DNA of 64,000 nt. Source: Yimella lutea. Lineage in GTDB: Bacteria > Actinomycetota > Actinomycetes > Actinomycetales > Dermatophilaceae. Positions 23,770-31,728 of this stretch are shown here, piece by piece. The position numbers were made by a program, and so were the translations under genes. The DNA is taken from NCBI RefSeq assembly GCF_006715095.1, contig NZ_VFMO01000001.1, positions 434,001-498,000 of the forward strand, read 5' to 3'. A model generated the notes under the pieces. That model searched no databases, was not told the DNA's origin, and saw only the letters and a program-made list of their open reading frames with translations. Numbering within the stretch: the stretch's first letter is position 1; each line of letters begins with the position of its first letter.

Positions 23770-24274
23770 GTGTCGGAGGCCCGACCCCGCGCAGGGACCG
23801 GCGCACGACGTCCCGACGTTCGTCGAGATGGTCAAGGACGAGCGCACCTGCATGTTCACCTCGGTCGACGCCGACGGCACGATCATCAGCCGTCCGATGG
23901 CGGTGCAGAAGGTGGACGACGACGGGACGCTGTGGTTCATGGCGTTCGCCGACTCCCCGAAGATCGACCAGCTCGCCATGCACCCGCAGGTGAACATCGC
24001 GTTCGTCAGCGGCACGTCGTGGGTATCGGCCAGTGGCACAGGCGAACTGGTCGACGACGTCACGAAGAAGAAGGAGCTGTGGAACCCGTTCGCGCAGGCC
24101 TGGTTCCAGCGGGAGCCGGAGAGCCCTGAGGTCGCGTTGATCCGGGTGAACGTCACCGGCGGTGAGTTCTGGGATTCGCCCAGCAAGCCCGCGCAGCTGT
24201 TCGGCATGGTCAAGGGCGCGGTCACCAAGCAGCGTCCGGACGACGGCGAGAACGCCAAGCTCGACCTCGCCTGA
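23770..24274 (+). CDS. Pyridoxamine 5'-phosphate oxidase-like general stress protein (GSP26 type), one apparent frameshift
   Basis: The body (from codon ~12) is a small split-barrel flavin-binding protein of the general stress protein 26 group: TCMFTSVDADGTIISRPMAV, DGTLWFMAFADSPK and FVSGTSWVSASGTGE. It should bind FMN or F420-like cofactors, but its substrate is unknown. The best N-terminus starts at GTG 23770 and reads SEARPRAG, then needs one G removed from GGG at 23794-23796 to continue PAHDVPTFVEMVKDE. Without that correction the only in-frame starts are TTG 23765 or ATG 23828. The shift is either a sequencing error or a real mutation. Confidence 0.75.
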
Positions 24275-24290
24275 GGCGGGCCACAAAGAC

Positions 24291-24338
24291 CTCAGCCGTC
24301 GCGCTTCCCACTCCGGGGTTGGGGAGTGCGCGGCTGAG
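24291..24338 (+). terminator. Hairpin after the stress-protein gene
   Basis: CTCAGCCG (24291-24298) pairs with CGGCTGAG (24331-24338), with an inner CACTCC/GGAGTG stem. TATCTTTC follows, a weak T tract. Confidence 0.7.
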
Positions 24339-24501
24339 TATCTTTCGCGCTGAACGGCACCGCCCGTGTGCTGACTCGTCCTCTGCGATCGGCCGTCTCC
24401 GCAATCGAATCGGTGCCGGACGCGCACATGGTGAGACGGATGCCACTCACCGGTCGGCCCAATTGGCAACAGACAGCGGGCCGCAATGGCACGATCGGAA
24501 C

Positions 24502-25383
24502 ATGGCCAAGAAGACTGCGAGCGGCATGGTCCGCATGGACAAGGACCTCTACGAAGAGGAGTTGGAGCGACTCCAGGCTCAGCTGGTGGCGATGCAGGAG
24601 TGGGTCAAGGAGACCGGTGCCCGTGTCGTCGTCATCTTTGAGGGCCGGGACGCAGCCGGCAAGGGTTCGGCGATCAAGCGCATCACCGAGTACCTCAGCC
24701 CGCGCGTTGCTCGCGTCTCCGCGCTGCCCGCACCGTCCGACCGCGAGAAGACGCAGTGGTACTTCCAGCGCTACATCCAGCACCTGCCGGCCGCCGGCGA
24801 GATCGTCATCTTCGACCGCTCCTGGTACAACCGCGCCGGCGTAGAGCATGTGATGGGGTTCTGTACGGAGGAGCAGTACGAGCGCTTCCTGGTGCAGGCG
24901 CCGATCTTCGAGCAGATGCTGATCGACGACGGCATCATCCTGTTGAAGTACTGGTTCTCGGTGTCGGACGTTGAGCAGGAGGCGCGCTTCAAGTCGCGTC
25001 ACAGCGACCCGATGCGGCAGTGGAAGCTGTCCCCGATGGACCTCGAGTCGATCACCCGCTGGGAGGCCTACTCACAGGCCAAGGACCAGATGTTCGCTGC
25101 CACCGACCGCTCGCAATCGCCTTGGTACGTGGTCGAATCCGAGGACAAGCGCGCGTCCCGCATCAACGTGATCGCGCACCTGCTGTCGATGATTCCGTGG
25201 GAGTACGTGAAGGTGAAGGTGCCGTCGATCCCGGAGCGCCCCGCACCTGTCGGCTACACCCGCCCGCCCCGTACCTCCCAGACCTACGTCCCCGACCACG
25301 CAGGTGAGGTGAACAAGTTGGGCAAGGTCACTGAGAAGCCGATCACGAAGGCGACCAGCAAGAAGGCGGCCAAGAAGAAGTAG
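24502..25383 (+). CDS. ppk2: Polyphosphate kinase 2 family protein (PPK2)
   Basis: The ATG at 24502 gives 293 residues, the normal PPK2 length. The Walker A motif is EGRDAAGKGSAIK, the Walker B/lid region is FDRSWYNRAGVEHVMGFC, and the core has QWYFQRYIQHLPAAGEIVIF and PMRQWKLSPMDLESI. PPK2 enzymes transfer phosphate between polyphosphate and nucleoside di- or monophosphates, usually making GTP or ATP from polyP. The C-terminus is Lys-rich (KKAAKKK). It stands alone between the stress-protein gene and a phospholipase; no ppx or ppk1 is nearby. Confidence 0.95.
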   Translation: MAKKTASGMVRMDKDLYEEELERLQAQLVAMQEWVKETGARVVVIFEGRDAAGKGSAIKRITEYLSPRVARVSALPAPSDREKTQWYFQRYIQHLPAAGEIVIFDRSWYNRAGVEHVMGFCTEEQYERFLVQAPIFEQMLIDDGIILLKYWFSVSDVEQEARFKSRHSDPMRQWKLSPMDLESITRWEAYSQAKDQMFAATDRSQSPWYVVESEDKRASRINVIAHLLSMIPWEYVKVKVPSIPERPAPVGYTRPPRTSQTYVPDHAGEVNKLGKVTEKPITKATSKKAAKKK

Positions 25384-25531
25384 TCCACGCGCCGAAACCA
25401 GGCTGACGTTCGACGCCCGCCCGACCGCGCGCGTCCGAGTAAGAACTTCGCAAAGAAACGCACTCACCCATTCCCACCGGCCCGCCCGCATGCAACGTTG
25501 GAGCTTCACACTTCGACGAAACGGGGCGGAC

Positions 25532-25933
25532 ATGGCGGGTCGCAAATTCTTGACAGTGATGAGCGGGGTCGCGATGGCGGCCGGTGTCTCCCTGACGACG
25601 GTCCCGGAAGCGCAGGCCGCACCCACCGCTACCTACGTCTACGCAGCGGGCGAGTTCCAGTGCGGACCCAACAACTGGATCGGACGCCTCGTCCCCGAGA
25701 ACCCGCCGGGTGGGGCGAACTTCCACTACGCGTGCACCCGCCACGACGCGTGCTACAGCGCGGGCAGCCGCACCAACCGCCTGACCTGCGACACCGCGTT
25801 CCGCACCCGGATGAACAACGCGTGCGCCGCCGCCGGCAAGGGCGCGACGTGCCGCGCGATCGCGTCCACCTATTACTGGGCCGTCCGCGGAGCGGGCCGG
25901 TTCTATTACAAGGGCAGCGGGCTGAACAACTGA
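25532..25933 (+). CDS. Secreted prokaryotic phospholipase A2
   Basis: A start at ATG 25532, after GGGGCGG, gives 133 residues with a clean Sec signal peptide (residues ~1-30, ending PEAQAAP). ATG 25490 would add 14 residues. The mature part is a PF09056-type prokaryotic PLA2: CTRHDACYS contains the catalytic His-Asp pair, and two Cys pairs (FQCGP, YACTRHDACY, LTCDTAF, NNACAAAGKGATCRA) fit the two or more disulfides of secreted PLA2. It should hydrolyse the sn-2 acyl chain of phospholipids outside the cell, with Ca2+. The gene is monocistronic. Confidence 0.88.
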   Translation: MAGRKFLTVMSGVAMAAGVSLTTVPEAQAAPTATYVYAAGEFQCGPNNWIGRLVPENPPGGANFHYACTRHDACYSAGSRTNRLTCDTAFRTRMNNACAAAGKGATCRAIASTYYWAVRGAGRFYYKGSGLNN

Positions 25934-25964
25934 TCGGCGCACTCCGGAATGAGACGATCGACGA

Positions 25965-27209
25965 ATGCCTGAAGTCGGAGTCCATTCCGAGGCCGGACGC
26001 CTGCGCCGCGTCCTGGTCTGTCGTCCGAGCCTGGCGCACCTGCGCCTCACCCCTGACACGTGCGCGGACCTGTTGTTCGACGAGGTCATCTGGGTCGAGA
26101 AGGCGCAGCGGGACCACGCCGACTTCGTGGCGAAGATGGAATCGCGTGGCATCGAGGTGCTCGACCTGCTCGATCTGCTGACCGACATCCTCGACCAACC
26201 TGTAGCCCGCGCATGGGTGCTCGACCGCAAGGTGACCGACGACCGGGTCGGGGCGGCATTCACCGACGACCTGCGCAGTTGGCTCGACTCGTTGCCCGCT
26301 GCAGAATTGACGGAGTACCTCGTCGGAGGGGTGTCGTACCGAGACGTGCCGGACGATCTGTCGAGTCCGCTGCTGCAGGTGGCCCGCGACCTCGACCAGA
26401 TGGGGTTCTTCATCCCGCCGTTGCCGAACACGTTGTTCATGCGCGACAACACGTCGTGGATCTACGGCGGTGTCACGCTGAACCCGATGTATTGGCCTGT
26501 CCGACAACAGGAAACTTTGCTGACGACGGCGGTGTACCGGTTCCATCCGGCGTTCGCCGATCAGGATCTGACGTACTGGTTCGGTGATCCGGACGGGCGC
26601 AACCTGTTCCGCGGACTCGCGACGCTCGAGGGCGGTGACGTGATGCCCGTCGGTAACGGCGTTGTGCTCATCGGCATGGGGGAGCGCACCTCGCAGCAGG
26701 CGATCACCCAGGTCGCGCACACGCTCTTCGACGCGGGCGCTGCTGCGCAGGTGATCGTTGCCGCGTTGCCGAAGCTGCGTGCTGCGATGCACCTCGACAC
26801 CGTGTTCACGTTCTGTTCCGAGGACGTCGTGACCGCGTTCGCGCCCATCACCGACCGCATTGTCCCGATCACGCTGCGTCCCGACCCGAACGCGCCGTCC
26901 GGCCTCGACGTGCACCGCGCCGACACGTCCTTCGTCGAGACGGTGGGCAAGGCCCTCGGCACGAAGTTGCGCACGGTCGCGACCGACGGCGACCCGTTCG
27001 GCGTACAACGCGAACAGTGGGACGACGGCGCAAACCTGTTGGCCCTCGAACCCGGTGTCGTCATGGGTTACGACCGCAATACCGCCACCAACAAGGCGCT
27101 CGCGAACGCGGGCATCGAGGTCATCACGATCAGCGCCGGCGAACTCGGACGCGGACGCGGCGGCGGACGCTGCATGACCTGCCCCGTCCTCCGCGACCCC
27201 CTCTACTGA
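25965..27209 (+). CDS. arcA: Arginine deiminase
   Basis: The 414-residue protein matches arginine deiminases in full length. Visible motifs: PNTLFMRDNTSWI with the substrate-binding Asp/Asn, TLEGGDVMPVG with the catalytic Glu/Asp, HLDTVFTFC with the catalytic His, and the nucleophile Cys in GRCMTCPVLRDPLY near the end. It converts arginine to citrulline and ammonia. Ornithine carbamoyltransferase, carbamate kinase and an antiporter (arcB, arcC, arcD) are not adjacent, so it may work in acid stress or nitrogen supply rather than a full ATP-yielding pathway, unless those genes lie elsewhere. Confidence 0.96.
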   Translation: MPEVGVHSEAGRLRRVLVCRPSLAHLRLTPDTCADLLFDEVIWVEKAQRDHADFVAKMESRGIEVLDLLDLLTDILDQPVARAWVLDRKVTDDRVGAAFTDDLRSWLDSLPAAELTEYLVGGVSYRDVPDDLSSPLLQVARDLDQMGFFIPPLPNTLFMRDNTSWIYGGVTLNPMYWPVRQQETLLTTAVYRFHPAFADQDLTYWFGDPDGRNLFRGLATLEGGDVMPVGNGVVLIGMGERTSQQAITQVAHTLFDAGAAAQVIVAALPKLRAAMHLDTVFTFCSEDVVTAFAPITDRIVPITLRPDPNAPSGLDVHRADTSFVETVGKALGTKLRTVATDGDPFGVQREQWDDGANLLALEPGVVMGYDRNTATNKALANAGIEVITISAGELGRGRGGGRCMTCPVLRDPLY

Positions 27210-27226
27210 CCCCCAGCGCACCTCAC

Positions 27227-27259
27227 GCTGGTTGAGTCCCAGGATTTTCGCTGGTTGAG
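27227..27259 (+). repeat. Two GCTGGTTGAG units 23 bases apart
   Basis: GCTGGTTGAG occurs at 27227-27236 and 27250-27259, the same word that starts each unit of the 32-bp tandem array at 19558. It marks a dispersed repeat family in intergenic DNA between arcA and the leftward pRiA4b-type gene. Confidence 0.6.
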
Positions 27260-27320
27260 CCGTGCAGCCGAGGTACGAGGTTGCATGCTCCGAAACCCGG
27301 TGACAATCGACGAAACCCCA

Positions 27321-28826
27321 TCACGCGTCCGGCCAGAGCGCCTTCTTCGCGAGCTGCCGCGCACCCGCGGATCCGACCGGGCCCGTCCAACGAAAAGCAG
27401 CGTTCGGATCGCCGGCAACGATCCGCTCGATGCGATACAGCCGCAGTTCGTGCCGATGCACGGGCGCCTCGGCGTAATCCCCTGTCCGCCAACCGATCTC
27501 CGTGAGCAAGTTCGCCACCTGGTCCTCGAAGTCGTCACGTCTCTCGAACGGCCGACCAGCCGCAAGCAGCAACAATGCAAGAACGTTCGCATCCCGATCC
27601 ATCTCGGTTTCACCCCGGAGCAACGACCCGGCAACGACCGACGACAGAACCCCTGCATCCGCACCGGCCTTCCGTCCGAGCGGCGTGAGCAGGAGCCGCT
27701 CGCGGTGCTTGCGCAGCAGCTTCAGGGCGACACAATCACGACGCAGCTGGCTCACTTCAGGCGTGTGCTGCTCGCGGTTGCCCTTGCCATAGCCCCAGTT
27801 CAATCCGCTCTCGTTCCAGACGTGTTCGCACGCATCTGGCGCGAGCCAGCCCGCTTTGGTCAACGGAATGCCGTCCGGATCGGCCAGGTCGAGCATCGTC
27901 TGGAACGGACGCAACTGCTCCCGCAACTCCACGTCCGTGGCCGGCGCTGCCCGCAAGGCTTCGCCGCTGAGCAGGATGAGTTCACCGATGAGATGCCGCG
28001 GACACCGGCCGACCAGCGCTTCGAACTCGGGCGCACGCTGCACCCCGTCAACCGCGACATCGAGGATCGCTGAGGCGCCACCCGTTCCCGACATCGACAG
28101 GGCGAGGTTCGCATCCTCGACGCTGAAGTCATCCGGGTCGTAGTCCGGCGGCAACCAGTGCGCGAGGTCCTCGAACTCGCCGCTCAGCAACTGCGGGTCC
28201 TTCACCCGCCGCAACTCTGCTGCCAGGTCGTTGAAGAACCCGATCCCACCGACGTCCTCGGGCGGGCAACTTCGTCCTCCCGCAACGCAGTTCGCGACCT
28301 TGTCGTCGGGAGTCGCCGTCCGTACCTGCTCCACGACGATCCGGTGTTCCCACCCGTCACCGAGGTCGTACTCGTAGTTCAGTCCGTCGCCTTTGGCGCG
28401 CAGAATCTGGTCGAGCCGGACGTCGGTCTCCGGCGTCCCACTCTCGCCCTCACCGACGTCGAACTCGTTGAGGAAGTAGTTCCGATCGCCGGGAATGTGG
28501 AACCGATGCAGGTGGCTGTTCGACCACCCCATCGCGTCCTGCAGCACGTCGTGGAACGCGTCGAGCGCCATGTCCGTGCGCACCTGCAACCGCCGCCAGA
28601 TGAGCGGTTCGGAGTCCTCGAGTTCGACCTTGATCGTCAGCAGCAACGGCTCATCCAGCGGCGCGGCGACCGCGACCGGTTTGTTGAAGTGTTGCTGGAA
28701 GCTGCCGGTGCGCAGCGAGTCGAGGATGCGCCCTCGACGCAGGTCCTCCAGGAGTTCGGACGGGTCGCGTCCGGCGATGATCTGCTTCACGAGCGCGTCG
28801 ATGTCAGATTGGTTGGATCCGCCCAT
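27321..28826 (-). CDS. Plasmid pRiA4b ORF-3 family protein
   Basis: The 501-residue protein carries a pRiA4b ORF-3 domain (PF07929; sometimes called IS1096 TnpR-like) at about residues 55-215: LTIKVELEDSEPLIWRRLQV, LHDVLQ-type helix FHDVLQDAMGWSNSHLHRF, and YEYDLGDGWEHRIVVEQV, then CVAGGRSCPPEDVGG and DYDPDDFS. The C-terminal ~280 residues are helical and not assigned. The family occurs on plasmids, in mobile elements and in chromosomes, with no proven activity. The gene reads leftward and shares its upstream region with the divergent hipB gene. Confidence 0.85.
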   Translation of the reverse strand: MGGSNQSDIDALVKQIIAGRDPSELLEDLRRGRILDSLRTGSFQQHFNKPVAVAAPLDEPLLLTIKVELEDSEPLIWRRLQVRTDMALDAFHDVLQDAMGWSNSHLHRFHIPGDRNYFLNEFDVGEGESGTPETDVRLDQILRAKGDGLNYEYDLGDGWEHRIVVEQVRTATPDDKVANCVAGGRSCPPEDVGGIGFFNDLAAELRRVKDPQLLSGEFEDLAHWLPPDYDPDDFSVEDANLALSMSGTGGASAILDVAVDGVQRAPEFEALVGRCPRHLIGELILLSGEALRAAPATDVELREQLRPFQTMLDLADPDGIPLTKAGWLAPDACEHVWNESGLNWGYGKGNREQHTPEVSQLRRDCVALKLLRKHRERLLLTPLGRKAGADAGVLSSVVAGSLLRGETEMDRDANVLALLLLAAGRPFERRDDFEDQVANLLTEIGWRTGDYAEAPVHRHELRLYRIERIVAGDPNAAFRWTGPVGSAGARQLAKKALWPDA

Positions 28827-28962
28827 GTTCCCGAGTCAACCAGATCGATCGCTCGAGTCACGTCGGTTCGTGTGCGTACGATCGCGGTGATTGTTGGGAG
28901 TCGAATCCCAATATGGAAAGGTCGGCGGCCCACGCCACGCGGTACGACTGCGTCCGATGAGA

Positions 28963-29100
28963 GGCAGGATCGTGCCGGTTCGGAGATGGAAGGCTCACCA
29001 CCGAGCCCTTTCCGAGACGTCATCGGCATGATCGTGCCGATCGGTCTTGACCAGAGCCTCGCATGGCTGACATCGTGCTTGAAGCGGCACGATCATGCCG
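28963..29100. promoter_or_regulatory. HipB operator-like repeats
   Basis: CGGCATGATCGTGCCG at 29024-29039 and its exact reverse complement CGGCACGATCATGCCG at 29085-29100 form a 16-bp pair. A third related copy, GGCAGGATCGTGCCGGTTCG, starts at 28963. All are upstream of hipB and within the 294-base intergenic region 28827-29120. Each copy is itself near-palindromic. This is typical of multiple operators for an XRE-type antitoxin repressor. Confidence 0.7.
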
Positions 29101-29120
29101 GTACGGAAGTGGGGACCCGA

Positions 29121-29315
29121 ATGTCGATCGGCAGCACCATCCGAGAACGTCGACGCGAACTCGGCCTCGTCCAGGCTGAGATCGCTGATCTGTCAGGGGT
29201 CTCCGAACGCTTCGTGCGTGAGGTCGAGGCCGACAAACCGACGGTGCGCCTCGACAAACTCACCGCCCTCGCGAACGCCCTCGGCCTGGAACTCACGCTG
29301 AGCGAGCGCCGGTAG
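29121..29315 (+). CDS. hipB: HipB-like XRE-family antitoxin/repressor
   Basis: The ATG at 29121 follows the operator region and encodes 64 residues: an XRE helix-turn-helix, IRERRRELGLVQAEIADLSG then VSERFVREVEADKPTVRLDK, ending ALGLELTLSERR. It is normal length for the short HipB class. In hipBA systems HipB represses the operon and neutralises the HipA kinase. Here HipA is broken downstream, so the antitoxin no longer has an intact cognate partner in this window. Its stop overlaps the hipA GTG (TAGTG). Confidence 0.88.
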   Translation: MSIGSTIRERRRELGLVQAEIADLSGVSERFVREVEADKPTVRLDKLTALANALGLELTLSERR

Positions 29316-29831
29316 TGAACCGCCTCGACCCACGCGACGTGAAGGTCGCGGACGTCTACAAGGCCGGTCGTCGGGCCGCCACCCTGACCCGGGACGGCGC
29401 CGTCAACACCTTCGCCTACCTGCGCCGCGCGCCCGGTGGCCCTTCGGGCGGTGTTCCAACAGGTGCTGTACGCCTGGCTGACCGGCAACGGCGACTTGCA
29501 CGCCAAGAACATGTCCGTCCTGCAGCACGGAAGTGAGTGGCGCGTGGCGCCCATCTACGACATTCCCTCGACGCTGCCGTACGGCGATCACACGATGGCA
29601 CTGTCGATCGGCGGGCGACGAGATGGACTGTCCCGCAAGCAGTTCGATACCTTCGGTGCACGCCTGGGTCTTCCACGCCGCGCGATCGACCGTACGGTCG
29701 ATGAGGTCCTGGCTGTCACCGAACGAATCGAGGAGGAGATCGCGGACGGTGCGATCGGGTTCGACACACGACGTCAACGGGACCTCGTCAGGGCACTGCG
29801 ACGACGTCGGCGCGTCATCGCTGAGGACTAG
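29315..29831 (+). pseudogene. hipA: HipA toxin-kinase remnant with large internal deletion
   Basis: The first ~35 codons (GTG 29315) encode the HipA N-terminus: VADVYKAGRRAATLTRDG. From about 29430 the reading frame changes and resumes at ALRAVFQQVLYAWLTGNGDL, the C-terminal kinase lobe with the catalytic GDLHAKN motif and the downstream IYDIPST and DHTMALSIGG. Full HipA is about 400-440 residues; here roughly 230 central codons are gone, including the ATP-binding P-loop region. The product cannot be an active kinase. This is a real deletion, not explainable by a one-base error. Confidence 0.88.
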
Positions 29832-29842
29832 TGCAAGACGCC

Positions 29843-29887
29843 GGTCGCGTAGTGAGGAAGGGTTACCGACCGAGCGCGATCGAGACC
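29843..29887 (+). repeat. 45-bp dispersed element, copy 3
   Basis: It begins GGTCGCGTAGTGAGGAAGGG and ends GCGATCGAGACC, and is the same length as copies 1 and 2. It overlaps the last nine codons of the leftward small ORF at 29863. Confidence 0.75.
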
Positions 29888-30162
29888 CTACCGGTGGTGG
29901 CGTACGACGCGGTCAACGCCGACGCCACGTCGACGAGTGGTGTCAGGATCACCGGCCGGTCGAGGGTGACATCGAGAATCAGCGGGCACTGATCGGCGAT
30001 CCGCTGCATGCGCACCACGAACCCGGGTGGGAAGTCGAGCGAGCCCTGGTGGAACCACGCCTCGAGGAACAGATCGGACCGCTCGTCGAAGGGAGCACCG
30101 ACCCGGGCGATCGCGACGTCCGCTTCCTCCGGTCTGTAAGCGCTTCCATCGATGTGGGACAC
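29863..30162 (-). CDS. Hypothetical protein (99 residues)
   Basis: This small leftward ORF encodes SHIDGSAYRPEEADVAIARV at its start and a mostly beta-strand and aromatic composition (LFLEAWFHQGSLDFPPGFVV). I recognise no domain. Its last residues are read from the 45-bp dispersed element, so the original stop may have been replaced by the repeat. It lies 68 bases from the photolyase gene, downstream on the same strand, and could be cotranscribed with it. The call depends only on open reading frame and composition. Confidence 0.4.
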   Translation of the reverse strand: MSHIDGSAYRPEEADVAIARVGAPFDERSDLFLEAWFHQGSLDFPPGFVVRMQRIADQCPLILDVTLDRPVILTPLVDVASALTASYATTGRVSIALGR

Positions 30163-30230
30163 AGGACACAGGTCACCTTCGGATGGGAAGGGTCGAGGTG
30201 GCTGTTCGCCGAAGGAAGCCGTTCTCGCGA

Positions 30231-31592
30231 TTACCTACGCCCGCGGGCCCTGTCGTACCGACGCAGCGCCTCTTCGCGTTCCTCCGCGTGATCGACGATC
30301 CGCTCGGGATAGCCGTGAGCGTAGCCGTCGTCGTGCTTCCAGGGTTCGTGCGCGGCCTTGCCGTCGAGGTGTCGCAACTCGGGGATCCAGCGGCGCACGT
30401 AGTCGCCGTCCGGGTCGAACTTGATGCCCTGGGTGACCGGGTTGAACACCCGGAAGTAGGGGGACGCGTCCGTGCCGGTGCCCGCGACCCACTGCCAGCC
30501 ATGGTTGTTGGAGGCGAGGTCGCCGTCGATCAGGTGGTCGAGGAAGTGGCGCGCGCCGACCGTCCACCACACGTGCAGGTGTTTGGTCAGGAAGCTAGCG
30601 GTGACCATGCGGACGCGGTTGTGCATCCACCCGGTCTCGGCCAGTTGCCGCATCCCGGCGTCGACGAACGGGAAGCCGGTGCTGCCTTCCTGCCAGGCCC
30701 GGACGCCGTCGCCGGGCGGGTCGTACTCCATGCCGCGCAGCGAGGTGGTCAGGTCGTGCCACGCACTGGACGGTTCGCGCAGCAGCACGTCGGCGTAGAA
30801 CTCGCGCCAGGCGAGTTCGGTGATGAAGGTGTCGACGCCCTCGCCGCTGCGACCGCGCAGGTCGGCCAGCAGGGTGCGCGGGTGGATGGCACCGACCTTG
30901 AGGTAGGGGCTGAGGAAGGACGTGCCGGCGATGCTCGGCCGATCGCGAGTGTCGGCATAGTCGTCGATTCCGTTGTGTAAGAACTCTTTCCAACGATCCA
31001 GCGCAGCGTCTTCACCCGCGTCAGGCAGGGTGGGAGCGGCCTTCAGGGCGTCGTCGACGGCCTTCGTCGCAGCAGCGTCATTGCGGACGTCGCGCCAGTT
31101 CGGCTCGACCTCCGGCGCCGGGTCGGAGGTGCTGTGTTCGCGCCAGGTTCGCGTGAACGGCGTGAACACCTTGAACCCGTCACCGCTCTTGTTCCGGATG
31201 ATCCCCGGACCGATCGCGTACGGCGTGCCGGCCTCGACCCACTCGATACCGTTGCGCCGCAGCACTTCTGCGACATCGCGATCGCGGCGGGCGCCGTACG
31301 GTGTGGTCTCGCGGGTGACGTGCACCGAGGTTGCGCCGATGCGCTCGGCAACCTGGGGGATCACCTCGCGTGGGTCGCCGTGCAGCAACGCGAGGTGTCC
31401 GTCGAAGCTCGCGACGGCGGCCTTGACCGAGGCGGCAAGCCAAGCCCGTCGGACGTCGCCAGCGCCTCCCCACAGCGTGGGGTCGACAACGAACACGGCA
31501 GCCACGTCGTCGGCCGTTGCTTCGTGGGCACTGAGCAGGGCCGGCAGGTCGTTGCGGCGCAGGTCTCGGCGCAGCCATAGGAGCGTGGTCAC
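30231..31592 (-). CDS. phr: Deoxyribodipyrimidine photolyase (class I CPD photolyase)
   Basis: The 453-residue protein has the N-terminal Rossmann-like antenna domain (LLWLRRDLRRNDLPALLSAH) and the C-terminal FAD-binding helical domain. FAD and electron-transfer signatures include WREFYADVLLREP, GFPFVDAGMRQLAETGWMHN, RMVTASFLTKHLH and the FVASTG-type region GWQWVAGTGTDASPYFRVFN. It repairs cyclobutane pyrimidine dimers using blue light, with electrons from reduced FAD. Class I CPD photolyase is more likely than a (6-4) enzyme or cryptochrome, but the antenna chromophore cannot be read from sequence. Confidence 0.94.
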   Translation of the reverse strand: MTTLLWLRRDLRRNDLPALLSAHEATADDVAAVFVVDPTLWGGAGDVRRAWLAASVKAAVASFDGHLALLHGDPREVIPQVAERIGATSVHVTRETTPYGARRDRDVAEVLRRNGIEWVEAGTPYAIGPGIIRNKSGDGFKVFTPFTRTWREHSTSDPAPEVEPNWRDVRNDAAATKAVDDALKAAPTLPDAGEDAALDRWKEFLHNGIDDYADTRDRPSIAGTSFLSPYLKVGAIHPRTLLADLRGRSGEGVDTFITELAWREFYADVLLREPSSAWHDLTTSLRGMEYDPPGDGVRAWQEGSTGFPFVDAGMRQLAETGWMHNRVRMVTASFLTKHLHVWWTVGARHFLDHLIDGDLASNNHGWQWVAGTGTDASPYFRVFNPVTQGIKFDPDGDYVRRWIPELRHLDGKAAHEPWKHDDGYAHGYPERIVDHAEEREEALRRYDRARGRR

Positions 31593-31728
31593 CGACCCAT
31601 CCTCGCCGGGTCCAGTCCTGCGATTGGCCGCCGGCCGCGTTCAATTCGCCGACACCGCGAGTGTGGTCACCGGGCACGACGTCAGCCAGACGCATACCTG
31701 AGGTGCGCCCGGACGAGGGTGCGATCTG

